This document shows positions 1-11,745 of a DNA stretch of 64,000 bases, piece after piece. Made by a program: the position numbers and the translations under genes. Location: assembly GCF_947172395.1 (NCBI RefSeq), contig NC_069110.1, positions 2,480,001-2,544,000 of the forward strand, in the 5' to 3' direction. Source of the stretch: Bicyclus anynana. Its lineage: Eukaryota > Arthropoda > Insecta > Lepidoptera > Nymphalidae. The first letter of the stretch is position 1. Every line of letters starts with the position of its first letter. The notes under the pieces were generated by a model, which was not told the DNA's origin, did not search any database, and saw only the letters and a program-made list of their open reading frames with translations.

Positions 1-542
1 AATGACACGCATTTTTTGTTACGAGTATACATATAACACGCCAGTCATACACGAATTAATAATCTATAATAGTTTAAAGTCTGCAGCGCCCTTAAGCATG
101 CTACAGATCTGTAGTTTTAACTGTGAAGACGAACTGGTTTACTAAATCGTCCGTGTATAACTGTTCAGTATCCGTCAGTTTTAACTATACAGTTTTTAGC
201 GTTTACTCCTTATGAATCGATTTTTCATATATAGCCTCCGGTATGAAAAAAAATATGGGCAGTAAAATTCGATGAACGAATGACAGCTTTACGTTTTTTG
301 TGCGCAACCTATTCTGCGCACCTTTCACCGTGCTCTGCCTGCCGCTGCGGGGCAACATACACCTATTTAGACAGTCCATCTGAAAAAATAAGCTCCATTC
401 GTGCGTCGAAGCTGACACACACTTTTTTTTTTAATTTTGATTGAAATTTCGATTAGCTAACACTGTACAATCAAAACTGCTCAGTTAAAGTAGCCCGACT
501 CGTTCATGTGGGTATTGAAAACGAATATTGAAACCAAAGACC
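1..542. other. non-coding, nothing recognised
   Basis: AT-rich with scattered short palindromes (ACAGATCTGT). No element ends, splice-flanked exon or RNA gene. Confidence 0.5.
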
Positions 543-692
543 CTAGCATGCGACCAAACGATCTCTCGTGAAGAGAAATACACAACAGTCATTTGTCATC
601 TCATTCATTGCGTCGGGACTTAGGAAATGGGACTGTGACTACTACGCTGCCATTGGTTGAAATTTTGTCTATTTCTGTCCACATCCTTAGGC
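543..692. mobile_element. MITE family M1, copy 1
   Basis: Left CTAGCATGCGACCAAACG, TCTCGTGAAGAGAAATA. The right end reversed is GCCTAAGGATGTGGACAG, AAATAGACAAAATTTC. Centre CATTGCGTCGGGAC. Confidence 0.62.
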
Positions 693-990
693 GCCCTGCA
701 GACTAGACGGTAAACTTGATCGTGAGCGGTGTTATAGGTGACATGAAAATGCATTTTATCTGGTAATGTGCGACCAGCCTTACCTTGTTGTTGTTCCATG
801 TGAATAAATTATAATTTACGGAGCCCACCGTCGCTCCGTGACCGCGGTATTTCTTTCCACGCGGCCGTATCGCTGCGTTTGGCAATGGACCGCTCCAAAA
901 ATAAATTTTATTGTGTGTACACCAAGGGCGCTTGCTGCGTACTATGCCCGATAGGCCGGCAGAGCTTTCGTGAAGAGGTTTCATAATTAA

Positions 991-1045
991 ACTAGCTTTC
1001 GCCCGTGACCTTCATCGGGCCGCCGCTCCACGCGTGGTTCTGAGC
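991..1045 (-). mobile_element. Helitron 3'-end fragment, reversed
   Basis: ACTAGCTTTCGCCCGTGACC, TTCATCGGGC and CACGCGTGG resemble the reversed end ACTAGC...CGCGACTTCGTCCGCGTGG of another lepidopteran Helitron family. Confidence 0.45.
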
Positions 1046-1065
1046 TTCTTAATTTCATTAACCAA

Positions 1066-1203
1066 CATGCCCTGCCCATTGCCACTTCAGCTTTGCAACT
1101 CTAAGAGCTATCGGTGACTTAGGTTCTTCTGCGGATCGTCTCATTTCTGATACGGTCACCCAGAGTAATTCCTAGCTCTGAGTCTTCTTATGAGGCTCAT
1201 GTG
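1066..1203 (-). mobile_element. LINE-D internal fragment, reversed
   Basis: The minus strand reads GCCTCATAAGAAGACTCAG, ATCAGAAATGAGACGATCCG, CAGAAGAACCTAAGTCACCG and GTTGCAAAGCTGAAGTGGC, then AATGGGCAGGGCATG. This corresponds to the C-terminal coding part of LINE-D without its 3' tail. Confidence 0.7.
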
Positions 1204-2045
1204 CTAGGAGAGCTACACTACCGGAGTAATCGCGATGTTTCAGTTGAGCACCCACATCGAACATGAACACATACTATTAAGCGTAAATTCTAGCAAAATA
1301 GTGTTGCGGCCTTGTTGAATAAAAGGCGACATTTAATGTATAGCAACAAACATCATTTGAGACACATACGAGTATATTGTGTTACTTGCCGGCTCTATAA
1401 ATTACTTGACGGTTCTTCTCAGCAGCTCAGCATTAGTCACTACTTAAGAACTAACGGAAAGCTACATTATCAGCAGGTAACATACCTCCTATTTTATATG
1501 CGGGTGAGAGACCCGCGGGCGTATGTGTTAGTGCCTAATATCAATGAAAATATACATTTGATTGACTCGATTTAAATCGAGAAGTCAAATCAACACAACA
1601 TAAATCAGGACGTCCTGAACGAACCGTGACATCTGGCTACACTATTAGTATTGTTGTTATTTTGTAGTATATCAGCGATCCCGATCACCGTTTTATTACA
1701 TGTATAGATTAATATGCCGACAGTACCGCTGTAAAACTGACCGCGAATAGTTCCTGGCTTTAAATTTTATTATTCACTGTTCATGTGACGTCGTGTGACC
1801 ACCGTGAGCGTTCCTAAATACTCTACTGACATTGCTAATCAAGTGATTACGGTTGGCCTAGGATTAGAACTAGAGCCTGGCTATAACTGGCCACCGTACC
1901 GTAGAGCTGACAACTTTTTGCTTTCGTTAAATGAGGTACATCTGGCTATGCAAGCCCCGAATCAGGCCAACCTATGCTTTTCGGGGAAGGAAAATACCCA
2001 ACGAACTTCTGTTGCAGCTTGCACGGACTACAATTACTTTCCCTT
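1204..2045. other. non-coding, nothing recognised
   Basis: Open frames of under 95 codons with no family signature. A small palindrome around 1570 (CGATTTAAATCG) is the only structure. Confidence 0.45.
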
Positions 2046-2452
2046 AACTGATGGTCCGAGATTTGGTCGCTAACTATGGGAATCATAAGCAGGCTCAGAG
2101 TCACATAGCGGGCGATGGAACGAGCTATGTTCGGAGTATCTCTGCATGATCGAATCAGAAATGAAGAGATCCGCAGAGGAACCAAAGTCACTGACATATC
2201 TCAACGAGTAGCGAAATGGTAATGGGCGGGACACATAGTTCGATGATCTGAAATGGCGATTCCGCACTAAATACGCAGTGTTGTTCGACCCTTCAGTTAG
2301 TCCACCAGGTGGACTGACGACGCCGCCTGCATCAAGCGAGTCGCAGGGATTCGCTTGATGCAGGCGGCTCAAGATCGTGATGTTTGGAAGTCCCTACAAA
2401 AGGCCCATGTCTTGCAGTGGACGTCTATCGGCTGATTTGATGATGAACTGAA
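2046..2452 (+). mobile_element. LINE-D 3' end with internal palindrome
   Basis: Matches the 39.5 kb and 55.8 kb copies from GGTCGCTAACTATGGG through CAGAGTCACATAGCGGGCG and AAGTCCCTACAAAAGG to a short TGATGATGA tail. The copy is frameshifted and lacks the LKWQW segment. Positions 2322-2368 have become an 18-bp perfect inverted repeat (see finding). Confidence 0.82.
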
Positions 2453-3000
2453 GAGACTAATGTGAATGTAGCACAATAAATACCTCCGCGAGATTTTTAA
2501 CTGTGGGTATGTAATATTTTGCTAACAATTTTTCGTCTTATGACTCTTGTTTCTATTGTAAGGTAGTTTTTTATTTAATAATGTCCTTGGTGAGTAACGA
2601 AGATCGTCTTTTTCGTTATAATATTGATATTAATTTTATAGTATCAATCTATTTTTTCTTCTCCCGCGTTGATAACATGTGAATTGCAAATACAGGAACG
2701 TGGGGCACGCTATTATGTAAATAAATAAATGAATGACCGACAAAATAAAGAAAGCTACGAAGCTATTGACCGTCTGAGCCAAGCCTATCTTATATTCGTG
2801 CGCCGCATTATATTTAGACGCGTCTTTGTACACAAATAATTTATTGGGGCATTTTTTTTGAGAACGCGAGCAGCGAGTGTTTACAGAATATTATAATTAT
2901 ACACAAACAGAAAAAGTTTACGAGGAGATACATAAATAAATACTTCTTGTTAATTGGCCCACTCGTTGTAGTATTGTGAGGGCTAGTTGTGTAAACATAA
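2453..3000. other. AT-rich, nothing recognised
   Basis: Low-complexity AT-rich sequence ending in AAATAAAT runs next to the LINE tail. Confidence 0.5.
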
Positions 3001-3245
3001 CCATAAATAAATAAATAAAAAATAAAAAAGCCTTTTATTTCTTCTTATTTACAATTAATTAGTTGATAAGTATATTAATTTGTTAATTGTTAAATTAAGT
3101 AAGTTATATTTTTAAAATGTTTATTTTCTTCCCTTTTATTTAAAAGAAGAACCCTTTACGGTGAAGGCCTCCTCCAGGTGCTGCCATTTTGATCGGTCTT
3201 TTGCCTTCAGTAGCCAGTTTTTGCCGGTGAAATTCATAATGTCGA
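3001..3245 (-). mobile_element. LINE 3' end with C-terminal ORF remnant
   Basis: The minus strand encodes NFTGKNWLLKAKDRSKWQHL followed by EEAFTVKG, the W..(A)KDR..W..LEEAFT motif common at LINE ORF2 C-termini, then about 120 bp of AT-rich 3' UTR ending in an (ATTT)n tail at 3001-3030. Confidence 0.6.
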
Positions 3246-4130
3246 ACATAACATAACCATAAGAGACGAATAATAGCATACTGTGGCATCACCGTGAGAG
3301 AGCCGGGTCCAATGAAAAAAAATTCTCGTGCGAATGAGGGCTATGAGCTAATACAAATACTTTTTAAACCATCTGTTTACATTCTAGTTAAACTTGCAAT
3401 GTAACCTGCCGAACGATAAACTATAATCACTGGAAAGTTACAAGTGCACTATCTCGTTCGAAAATATATATATTTCAAGCGCGGGGAATGTGTTATTACC
3501 AGAACTTTGTAACGTATCGAAATATTATAATAATAAAACGCGATGTGCGTATTCTCGCGGTGGAGTGGGCCTAGTATTCTGGCAATGACATATGCTATGT
3601 CGTCACTAGTTGAAATTCAGCAAGAGTGCGTCCACCGAGATCAGTGAAACATCCAAGTTCAATTATTTATAGCCCGGTATTTTAAGGCGTCTATATTTGG
3701 GTTTTTGAACGCGCTCGGACCAACAAATTTATAGGGCGTCAGCGTAGCGTTCTTCCCAAGACACAGGACTGACTAGCTACTGAATGTTTGTTGTTTGATA
3801 AGTGAATAGTTTGTTTGTTTGTTGGAAAAAACAAAGCGGCAGTTTGATATAGAGTTTAACACAGCTTGAAGAATCGATGGTTTAGTATGACAGCACAATA
3901 TAAATGATGTGTGAAATAATAGAATCCAATGTGACCGACAATCACCTGGCACTGGAATGTCGAGTAGTGTGAGACATACCTTTCTTTTAATACAAGGACA
4001 GACTCCGGATGTTATAGCACGTAATACTCAGTTTAGTTGAAAATTGTAATACTGTCGACAATAATATAGAATAGATCTCGCGTCTATATCTATTCTACTT
4101 CGGTCGGTAATTGATGAAGAATAGCCACCA
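3246..4130. other. non-coding; one imperfect hairpin
   Basis: 3551-3648 folds loosely (CTCGCGGTGGAGTG against CGTCCACCGAG), possibly an old MITE. Nothing else recognised. Confidence 0.4.
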
Positions 4131-4343
4131 GACCAGGCTGACAAGAGGCTTCGGTCGTGGCTAGTTACCACCCTACCGGCAAAGACGTACCGCCAAGCGA
4201 TTTAGCGTTCCGGTAAATCGCTTGGCGGTACGTACGTCTTTGCCTTAAAAAAGGTGTGGATTTTTATCCTTCTCCTAACAAGTCAGCCCGCTTCATTCTT
4301 ACATTGCATCATCATCACTAACCATTAGGTGATAAAAAAAAAT
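4131..4343 (+). mobile_element. SINE-B, head missing, with internal hairpin
   Basis: CTTCGGTCGTGGCTAGTTAC, CCTACCGGCAAAGACGTACC, then a fold-back of the family sequence (4178-4244), then AGGTGTGGATTTTTATCC, a CAACTAACCATTAGG-like 3' end and an A-rich tail. Confidence 0.75.
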
Positions 4344-5457
4344 AATTACATTTTTGAAATGTGTAATGTTCACTATTTTAAAAACACTTTTGTATCTGAT
4401 TGTACATAACTGATTTTGTATAAGACTTTCGTAGATGAGTGTACTTTTAACGATAATGATGTTATTTACGATTAGTAATGACCATTTATCGCTAACAAGG
4501 GTAAAGTCCAGATATGTTTATTTACTTTAACTAAATGATGTTGTTATTGTCTTAGCTTATAAGCTCCTCCACCCAATATTACTTTCCACTTCCTTTCTAG
4601 TTCTTTTCGTGTATAGTAATATTTAATATTTTCATACTATAATAAAGTAATACTACGTCGTAACGCTGTTCTTCAAGACCCCTTCTGTACACCCAATCAT
4701 TACATATGAGATACGGATATTTCTTTCTTTTAGGAAATGTTTTACATTCATTATGATCTTAAGGCCGTCCTTGGAGCAGGGTGGCGGGTTTAAGTTCCAT
4801 TTCCCCTCTCCTATATGGAGGGAGAGCTGCTGCATTACATCGTTTTCATCTTATTTTCGTTTTACTATCATCTAACATTGTGTTTTTAATGAAATGACAC
4901 AATTATCGTCATTTACGTACTCGTAAAATAACAATTAGTATAGTAGTGAGCAGGTTTAACATTAGTTTAATGAGAAACTAGTATTTACGAAATTTAGTTG
5001 AAACAATCGTGTTAGATGATAGTAGAAACAAAAATACGTTACCGCTTTATGTAAAATGGCTTACGGCTTAATATAGGCATTAAAGAGACATGATATTATA
5101 AATAGTAACCCATTCTTTGTCTAGACCCCTTCAGTTTTTACCCTGGCTTTTATGCGAGTATATACTCAGGGCGTATGTAAAAATCATGTCAGTGCTAAAG
5201 ATAAAGGTTGTCAGAGTGGTGCGGCCTAGTTTTCGGAGCGTACAAAAATGATAGTAGGTTAAGCTGCTGATGCTAAAACAGAACCATAAAATGTATTTTT
5301 TAAATCCACCTAATAAAGTGTTTTTCAGTACTACGTACTGCGGTATAGTTTTTAAATGAACCATGAGGTATCACAAGTCACATCTATATTAATAGCGCCG
5401 TCTAAAATAACTGTTTTTCTATTAAGAAATGTGTTGAAAAATCGAGCAATCAATTAA
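4344..5457. other. AT-rich, nothing recognised
   Basis: 4653-4835 contains GGAGGGAGAGCTGCTGCATT, which feels repeat-like but has no second copy here. The rest is featureless. Confidence 0.4.
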
Positions 5458-5695
5458 TTTGACGTTTAGTACATCAAGTAATATTGTGATGTCAGAAAAT
5501 GGAGGGCAGCGACAATTTTTGACGTTGGAAAATTTTAAAAAGTAGATGATATTTAAATTAAATTTTAAAATAAATCCTAACTTTTATTAGTTGATATCGA
5601 TATATTTCAGATTTCTTATTCCACGTCCTAGTCACAATTAATATTGTTTCCACTAAATTTGATATGAATCAACTGCCCTATTCGACCGTGTGAGT
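5458..5695 (+). repeat. repeat R2, copy 1 (uninterrupted)
   Basis: TTTGACGTTTAGTACATCAA, GTAATATTGT, GACGTTGGAAAATTTTAAAA, TTATTCCACG and GAATCAACTGCCCTATT are shared in order with 24190-24563. No element ends are recognised. Confidence 0.65.
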
Positions 5696-6656
5696 CTATA
5701 TCTACGAGTATGTCAGAGTGGTCTATATTTCTATGTCTATACATGTAAACAATAATACATTAATATTGTTTTGTTTCTGGTAACTGATAACTATACATAA
5801 AACTGGACAATATAGTAAAGTTTCCCTTCACCACTGACTGTATCTAAATTTTCACCCTGTATATTCTGAAGCGTCCCAGTTTTACGATATATTAATTTTG
5901 TTCTGTTATTGGGTCACTACCTAAATTTCGCTGTCTCGGTGATTTGTTTACTTGTCTTACGTATTTACTTTGATCTGGGTTGACATACGCTCGCCTTTTT
6001 ATTTTATTTTTTATAATAGTAACACTATTCGTGCGTGTACCATCAAAGGAAACATTTAATTAATATTAAATCAACCATTAGTTGTTAAAGCGAATGTGTT
6101 GTAAGTAATTTATCACCTCACAAAATTTTACAAGTGAATGAAGGAGTCATGGAATGATTTTAAAAGTAGTTTTATTATTTTCATGACGTTTTTGTTTATA
6201 TTAGTAGTTAAAAAACATAACTTATAAAAACTAAATACTTATGATTCGGTTGAAATGTTGATAACTATAAAAATATCCATTTGAGTTTGTCTCCTTGAAT
6301 TAGGTGTAAATTAGATAAATATCATCATATCATATCAGTCGATGGACGTCCTGTAACGGTTTCAAAATGCCTCATATAAATATAAGTGTATAAATCATAC
6401 ATTTTAACAAGTTTAACAAGTGTTCATATTCCAAAGTTTAAAATATTTTAATTGGCATGCGATTGTCTATTGATTAGAACCCATTAATCAACGTTATGTC
6501 CATAACAACACAAATACTTTTTAAGTGTCAGAGGTAACAGTTCTTGTAACACGGATTCCCTAAAATGTAATTGATACACGGCGGCTTATCAATTATTACA
6601 CGAGCTCTGAGTATCATTAATACATGAACTCTCCTTTGAAATAACTCGTTGTGATT
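5696..6656. other. AT-rich, nothing recognised
   Basis: No exon, RNA or element signals. Confidence 0.5.
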
Positions 6657-7067
6657 AGGTCGTTTAAATAGTTACGCCTTCGTTAATCATTTATGACCTC
6701 ATTGACAGCGAGTGGCAACACCACATTCAGGTTTACCTCGGACGTCAGTATTACTTCTCGTTACTGTTTCTGTAGTTCTAACCAACTCACAGAAGGTAAT
6801 GGTATTTTGGGTGAGCGTGTGAGACTTGGGTGAGCGAGTGAGATTAGTTGTGGCATCTTTTTTTTTTAAAAAAGTGGTCTTTTAAATTGGTACGCCTTCG
6901 TGAATCATTTAAGACCACATTTACAGCGAGTAGCAACGTAACATTCAGGTTTACCCTGGACATCAGTATTACTTCTCATTGCTGTTTGTGTAGTTGTAAC
7001 AAACTCACAGAAGGTAATTAGTGTTTTGGGTGAGCGAGTGAGCGAGTGAGTTAGTTGTGGCATCTAA
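6657..7067. repeat. tandem duplication, two ~200-bp units
   Basis: Unit 1 from about 6657 (GTTACGCCTTCGTTAATCAT, CAGCGAGTGGCAAC, CACAGAAGGTAATGG, TAGTTGTGGCATC) repeats from about 6877 (GGTACGCCTTCGTGAATCAT, CAGCGAGTAGCAAC, CACAGAAGGTAATTA, TAGTTGTGGCATC). About 85-90% identity by eye. Both units carry a (GAGC/GAGT)n stretch. Confidence 0.8.
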
Positions 7068-7640
7068 AATCTAAAAAGATGGTCCTTGGCTCCAACTCCC
7101 GCACAATGACGGTGGTTCTCTCCCTGAATATTGGTGAGATTAGATTTAAGTTTACTTAAGTTACCCCCTTTTCGTGAGGGTAATCGTTTATTGGAATGGG
7201 TGAGTTCCACATAGTGCAATGATAACTGATTGTCAGACGACAAGTAGAGCAAGGCACCATTGTAAACACAGCATAATACAGGCCTAGCTTCTACTAACAT
7301 ATTCTTAGACATCAATTAAAGCAAGGTACACCATATACGATAGATGGCAAGTTCATTAACAACTTCTCATGGTCACCTTACGTATGGATCAGTCTATGAG
7401 ATACCGGAGTAATAAAATGCGGAGGAGACTAAAGTTTTATACGCAAGCACTATAAATATAGGATAAGGGATATGAGAGATATGGAGCTTATAATGCCATT
7501 ATGCAGCTCCAATGCGAGTTGTCTGGAATCTGGTTTAATGAGTAGGTAGTACTGTTTAGTTCATAACTATCGCTATTTGATATTAAGATGAGTAGGACCG
7601 ATGGCTTAACATGCTATCCGAGTCACGGGAAACTTAAACG

Positions 7641-7781
7641 GATACAACGTCGGAGCATGCCCAACTAGTTTCGAACCCATCCCGTATGGGTTCGAAACTA
7701 GTCGGGCCCTTAGTCATGAGCTGGTTTTTGCAACGCGGCACAATACAAACTGACTACTCGGGCATACTCCGACGTTGTATC
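7641..7781. repeat. nested inverted repeats (outer 22 bp, inner 17 bp)
   Basis: Outer arms GATACAACGTCGGAGCATGC (7641) and its reverse at 7760-7781 with one mismatch. The inner perfect palindrome ACTAGTTTCGAACCCAT / ATGGGTTCGAAACTAGT lies at 7664-7702 with a 5-nt loop. It sits asymmetrically in the outer loop. Confidence 0.7.
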
Positions 7782-8360
7782 ACGTGAGTTTTAATCGAGT
7801 TTCATAATCAATTAATATGAATAACACTCGCAATAGTTTAAATTCTAAAATCACCAACTTCTCAAATCCGGGTTGAAAAGTTCTACTTTTCTTAGAATAA
7901 AGGAAGAATATAGCATAATATACTGCATAATTTGAATAAAATTTTCTGGATCTCCTTTAATAAACCTTCATACAAAACAGTATATTATCTAAGAGTGCGG
8001 TAAGTTCTGTCATGTTTATAAAATCAGGGTCCTGGCCTTTAGGTTAAATTTACATGAAAGCTTGCGATGTTATGACCCGAGGGTAGGGTATGATATGACA
8101 TGGCCTCCGTGGATTCATACTGTAATATTACGTGCAGTGTAATTTTTCAAGAACATGTATAGAGTTTACACGGGACAATGTTTGAAACTTCAACGGCCTT
8201 GTAAAGGCGGAATTATATTTGTCTGACGTGTCATGTCGTGACACATCAGTGTGCCTAGTGGGAGTTTTCAATATTTTCATACTGTTTCTATCACGTTGAC
8301 GTAAACGCAAATTTATATGGAATTGAAACAGTTGTGCACCCTCTGAACAGAATCGGTATC

Positions 8361-8713
8361 AGAGCAAGGGGACACGAAGGGTTGCGGCGCCGCATCGCAA
8401 AGATTTCAACGTATCAGCGGGCACACGAGCGGTGCAGCGCCGCAGCGTTGTTATGCCGCAGCGGCGCTGTAGCAGCGTTAGACAGTCTGTTAATAAATTA
8501 ATGTATTGACGCATAGACAACTGAGCGGTGCCACTCAGATATCGTAATGCATTCACCCCTCCCCGCCTCGTCTCGGTGGTTGGAAGTCCGGTGCGACGCC
8601 GAAACGTGCGTGCAGCATCGTGTGACATGCCATAGATATTTCTATGTAAGACGACGCAGCGACACCGCTCCGGCGCCGCACCGCCGCCGCAACGCATCGT
8701 GTGACCCTGCTCT
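8361..8713. mobile_element. MITE, 353 bp, GC-rich, ~30-bp terminal inverted repeats
   Basis: Left end AGAGCAAGGGGACACGAAGG, GTTGCGGCGCCGC. The right end read reversed is AGAGCAGGGTCACACGATGC, GTTGCGGCGGCGG. The interior is also GC-rich with CAGCGCCGCAGCG fold-backs, unlike the surroundings. No clear target duplication is visible, so the superfamily is open. Overlapping open frames here are by-products. Confidence 0.75.
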
Positions 8714-9249
8714 AATTTTTTATGGTAACGTTTACACTTATGTGCTGTGACATGTCGTGATGACTTTATTTTTTTATTTTTTTAGATTATCACGATTGGC
8801 TAGTGTAATATATACTACCATTTGTATTTTTCCGATAATAAAACTCCTAGGTACAACAAATACTTTTCCGAATAAACTCATGGTGACGCCATAAAATATT
8901 GAACTTTTTTTTCTTCCGAGAATAGCTTAAAATCAACATAAGCTTAGGAAGTTTGTGGTTTTACACCTCCTTGCCTCGCAGAGCATGTTATATTGTAAGT
9001 CCCAGTTATTATTATTAGCATCTAATAAGCCCGAAGCCCACTTAACCGCATATCCGTCTCGAGTCTCATTTTTCACTATTAACTTATAGTTTTAAATATG
9101 GCCATGTTGGCACTCAATCAATTAATATATCATGTAACGATGGCTCAGAATGCAGCTACATATACTTTTAAATTAAACATAAGAACGCCGTTGTTCTCTG
9201 TAATGAAATATTGAATTCTGTAATGAATATTACTGAATTCAATATGTTT

Positions 9250-9410
9250 CATCATCATCATTAACAACCCGTATACGGCTCACTTTTGAGCACGAATCTC
9301 CTATCAGAATGCGATGGGTTAAGCTTCCATCACCCTGGAACTTCACACATCTAGAACATTAAGAAAACTGAAAAGTTGGAGGTGAATGCCCCGGACCGGA
9401 TTCGAACCAA
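9250..9410 (-). mobile_element. SINE-A, degraded with internal deletion
   Basis: Plus strand starts CATCATCATCATTAACAACC (tail side) and ends CCGGACCGGATTCGAACC (B box side). About 120 bp of body is missing between GGAACTTCACACA and GAAAACTGAAAAGTTGGAGG. The tRNA head beyond the B box is not the usual one. Confidence 0.65.
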
Positions 9411-9930
9411 CGACCAACTCACATCTAATGCACACAAAAATGCTCTTTATAATCACGCATCTTACTGCGGTACGGTAACTGCGGTAATCTACACTGCCTG
9501 AAACCTGACACGCTCTTGGTCGACTTTTCCAAGATTTTCCTAGCAACTAAGAAAATTTCAAGGTTGAATGAAGTTAAAACTTTTGTCTAGAACGAAGTAC
9601 GTAAGCTGAGTATAAAACTTATAACTAACTTCCCTAACTAATCTGTATCGGTCGGTAACCGGGTAAGGGTAGAGTTCAAAGCTAAATATAGTTTATTCTT
9701 GATAACAAAAGTGTTATACAACACTGCCCAGAGAGATCCAATTTAATACTGATAAAGAGGCAGTGTGGGTTGACAAACGATTTTGTTTACCAACCCACGC
9801 CGCCTTGTGAAAAGCTTTTTATAATGTAATAAATATTTTTTTATAATATTATATTATATTTTTATTTGCGTCATTTTATAATATGCAATTCTTGGATCAC
9901 ACTACGAGATATTACTACGAGTAACTAGGT

Positions 9931-10028
9931 ATCATCATCATCATTAACAACCCATATTCGGCTCACTGATGAGCACGAGTCTCCTCCCAGAATGAGAGGG
10001 GTTAGGGCTTAATCCACCACGCTGGCCA
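9931..10028 (-). mobile_element. SINE-A 3' fragment
   Basis: Tail (ATC)n, CATATTCGGCTCACTGATGA, TCTCCTCCCAGAATGAGAGG and TCCACCACGCTGGCC; the head is missing. Confidence 0.7.
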
Positions 10029-10255
10029 TTTTTCAATTCAAACGTTCATTTTTATTTTCAAAGTGAAAAAATACATTTAGGTTGGTTTTTTGGTGTATTA
10101 TAATGATATTTATATATTATAATATAAATAAATGATAATAAAGTTTTATCATACCATTAATTTATTACACAATAAAACGAGGTACTCCTATCTCTGCGAA
10201 ATCAATGGTCCTCTAGACTAACAATTATTTTTCTATTATTCTAAATAATAAACCT

Positions 10256-10475
10256 CAGAAATGAGGAGATAGACGCAGACGAAACAAATATAGCTCAGCG
10301 AGTCGCGAAGCTGAAGTGACTAATGGCAGGTCACATAGTGACAGTGGTGGACATCACGTGGGTTGCAGGGAGCCGCTGGATGTTAGCGGCTCGAGACCGC
10401 TGTTCTTGGAAGTCCATGTAAGAGGCCTATGTCCAGCAGTGGACGTCTATCGGCTGATAATCATGATGATCATGT
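10256..10475 (+). mobile_element. LINE-D relative, 3' end
   Basis: Contains AGAAATGAGGAGATAGACGC, a diverged GTCGCGAAGCTGAAGTGAC segment, and ends GCCTATGTCCAGCAGTGG, ACGTCTATCGGCTGATAATC, ATGATGATCATG. It is shorter and more diverged than LINE-D, and shares CCAGCAGTGG with the 33.9 kb piece, so it may be a sister subfamily. Confidence 0.7.
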
Positions 10476-11503
10476 AACTCGTATATAACTATATCTGTAT
10501 GCAAGACGTTTGCCAGATCAGTGTTTATATAAAGTGCTCACGTTTTCATTGAAGCGGTAAATAATAAAGTTGAAGAAAGTTATAACATCATTTGCGTATA
10601 ATTTGATTGGTTTATTCCTACGCGTCTCTGCTCCACTTCAGTAAGTACTAAGCTTCCTTCAACTTTAACATTTTCTTTGCGTTAATAGAAAATTTCTTCG
10701 TCAAGAATCTGTGTATTATAATATTATGAAAATAAATTAGATCGCGAACAGAGTGGAAAGAAACATATTATTTGATCGAGATAAATTTTCACTTTAAAAA
10801 CATTTTATGTACCTAAAAATGTAAATTTTATAATAACAAAATCAAATTGGTAATGTAACGAATTTCGGGGTCAAACATCAGAGGAAAGTGAATTGTACTG
10901 AAAGCGTATAATTGAATAATTTATTTTTCTAAAAAAAAAGACTTCCGAGCGAGCTTTTATAAATAAAGTTTTACCAAATTCCGAGAGACCTTTTTAAGTT
11001 AGAAGTGGTTGAAAGTTCGGTTCGTAAACGTTGTAAACAAGTCCTTTCGCTGAGGCATGTTCGAATGCATACAAGTGGGTGCACAGGGCAGTTAACGTAC
11101 AACCAATTAAGCGGCAAGTTAACAAACTTAGTTATTAGTTCTATAGCAGCGATATCCAAAGTTAACCTTAGCCGTCCACTAACAAAGGGGTAAATGTAAG
11201 TGACAAGAAAAGGAGATGGTCCATCTCAGGTCCATTCTTGTACCCCGTATCATTTAAATTTAAAAAATACAGGGTATTTGTTTAAATATAAATAAGTGAA
11301 TAAATTTAACTAAATAAAAAGAAATAAATAAAATTAAAACCATAGTTTTTGAGTTTGAGTCAAGATGACGCACATAAAGCGACTATAACCTGACATTTGA
11401 CAGCAAACGTCAAAACGACTATTGCGTTGAAAACGTCATCAATCCGCCATTGTAATTCATGTTAATGTTGCTGAGGGATTTCAGAATTTATCTTAACTAT
11501 AGT
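10476..11503. other. AT-rich, nothing recognised
   Basis: Overlapping 62-codon frames on both strands at 10971-11193 look like chance. Confidence 0.45.
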
Positions 11504-11745
11504 CACGTAAAAGAGGAACCAGCTAGAAAAAACTCGACTACGCCGTGAAAAATATTAAAAAAGCACTGTACCTATAATAAATCAACAGAGAGGAAGAGCC
11601 CTTAAATTTCTGTTACTTCAAAGTGTTGTAGCGGTCGCGTAAAGGAGGAATTGGCTAGAAAAAAAACGATTGTTGTTCTGCAAGCTCATTCAATAGTAAT
11701 AATATGCACAAGACAGATACGAGTACTTCAAAGTGTTGTAGGTAC
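11504..11745. repeat. imperfect tandem duplication
   Basis: CGTAAAAGAGGAACCAGCTA, GAAAAAA (11506) recurs as CGTAAAGGAGGAATTGGCTA, GAAAAAAA (11637), and TACTTCAAAGTGTTGTA occurs at 11614 and 11725. Period about 110-130 bp with indels. Confidence 0.55.

Noticed and set aside
7064..7315. 83-codon minus-strand frame
   Set aside because: No motif, and it overlaps the end of a tandem duplication; likely chance or an unrecognised repeat.
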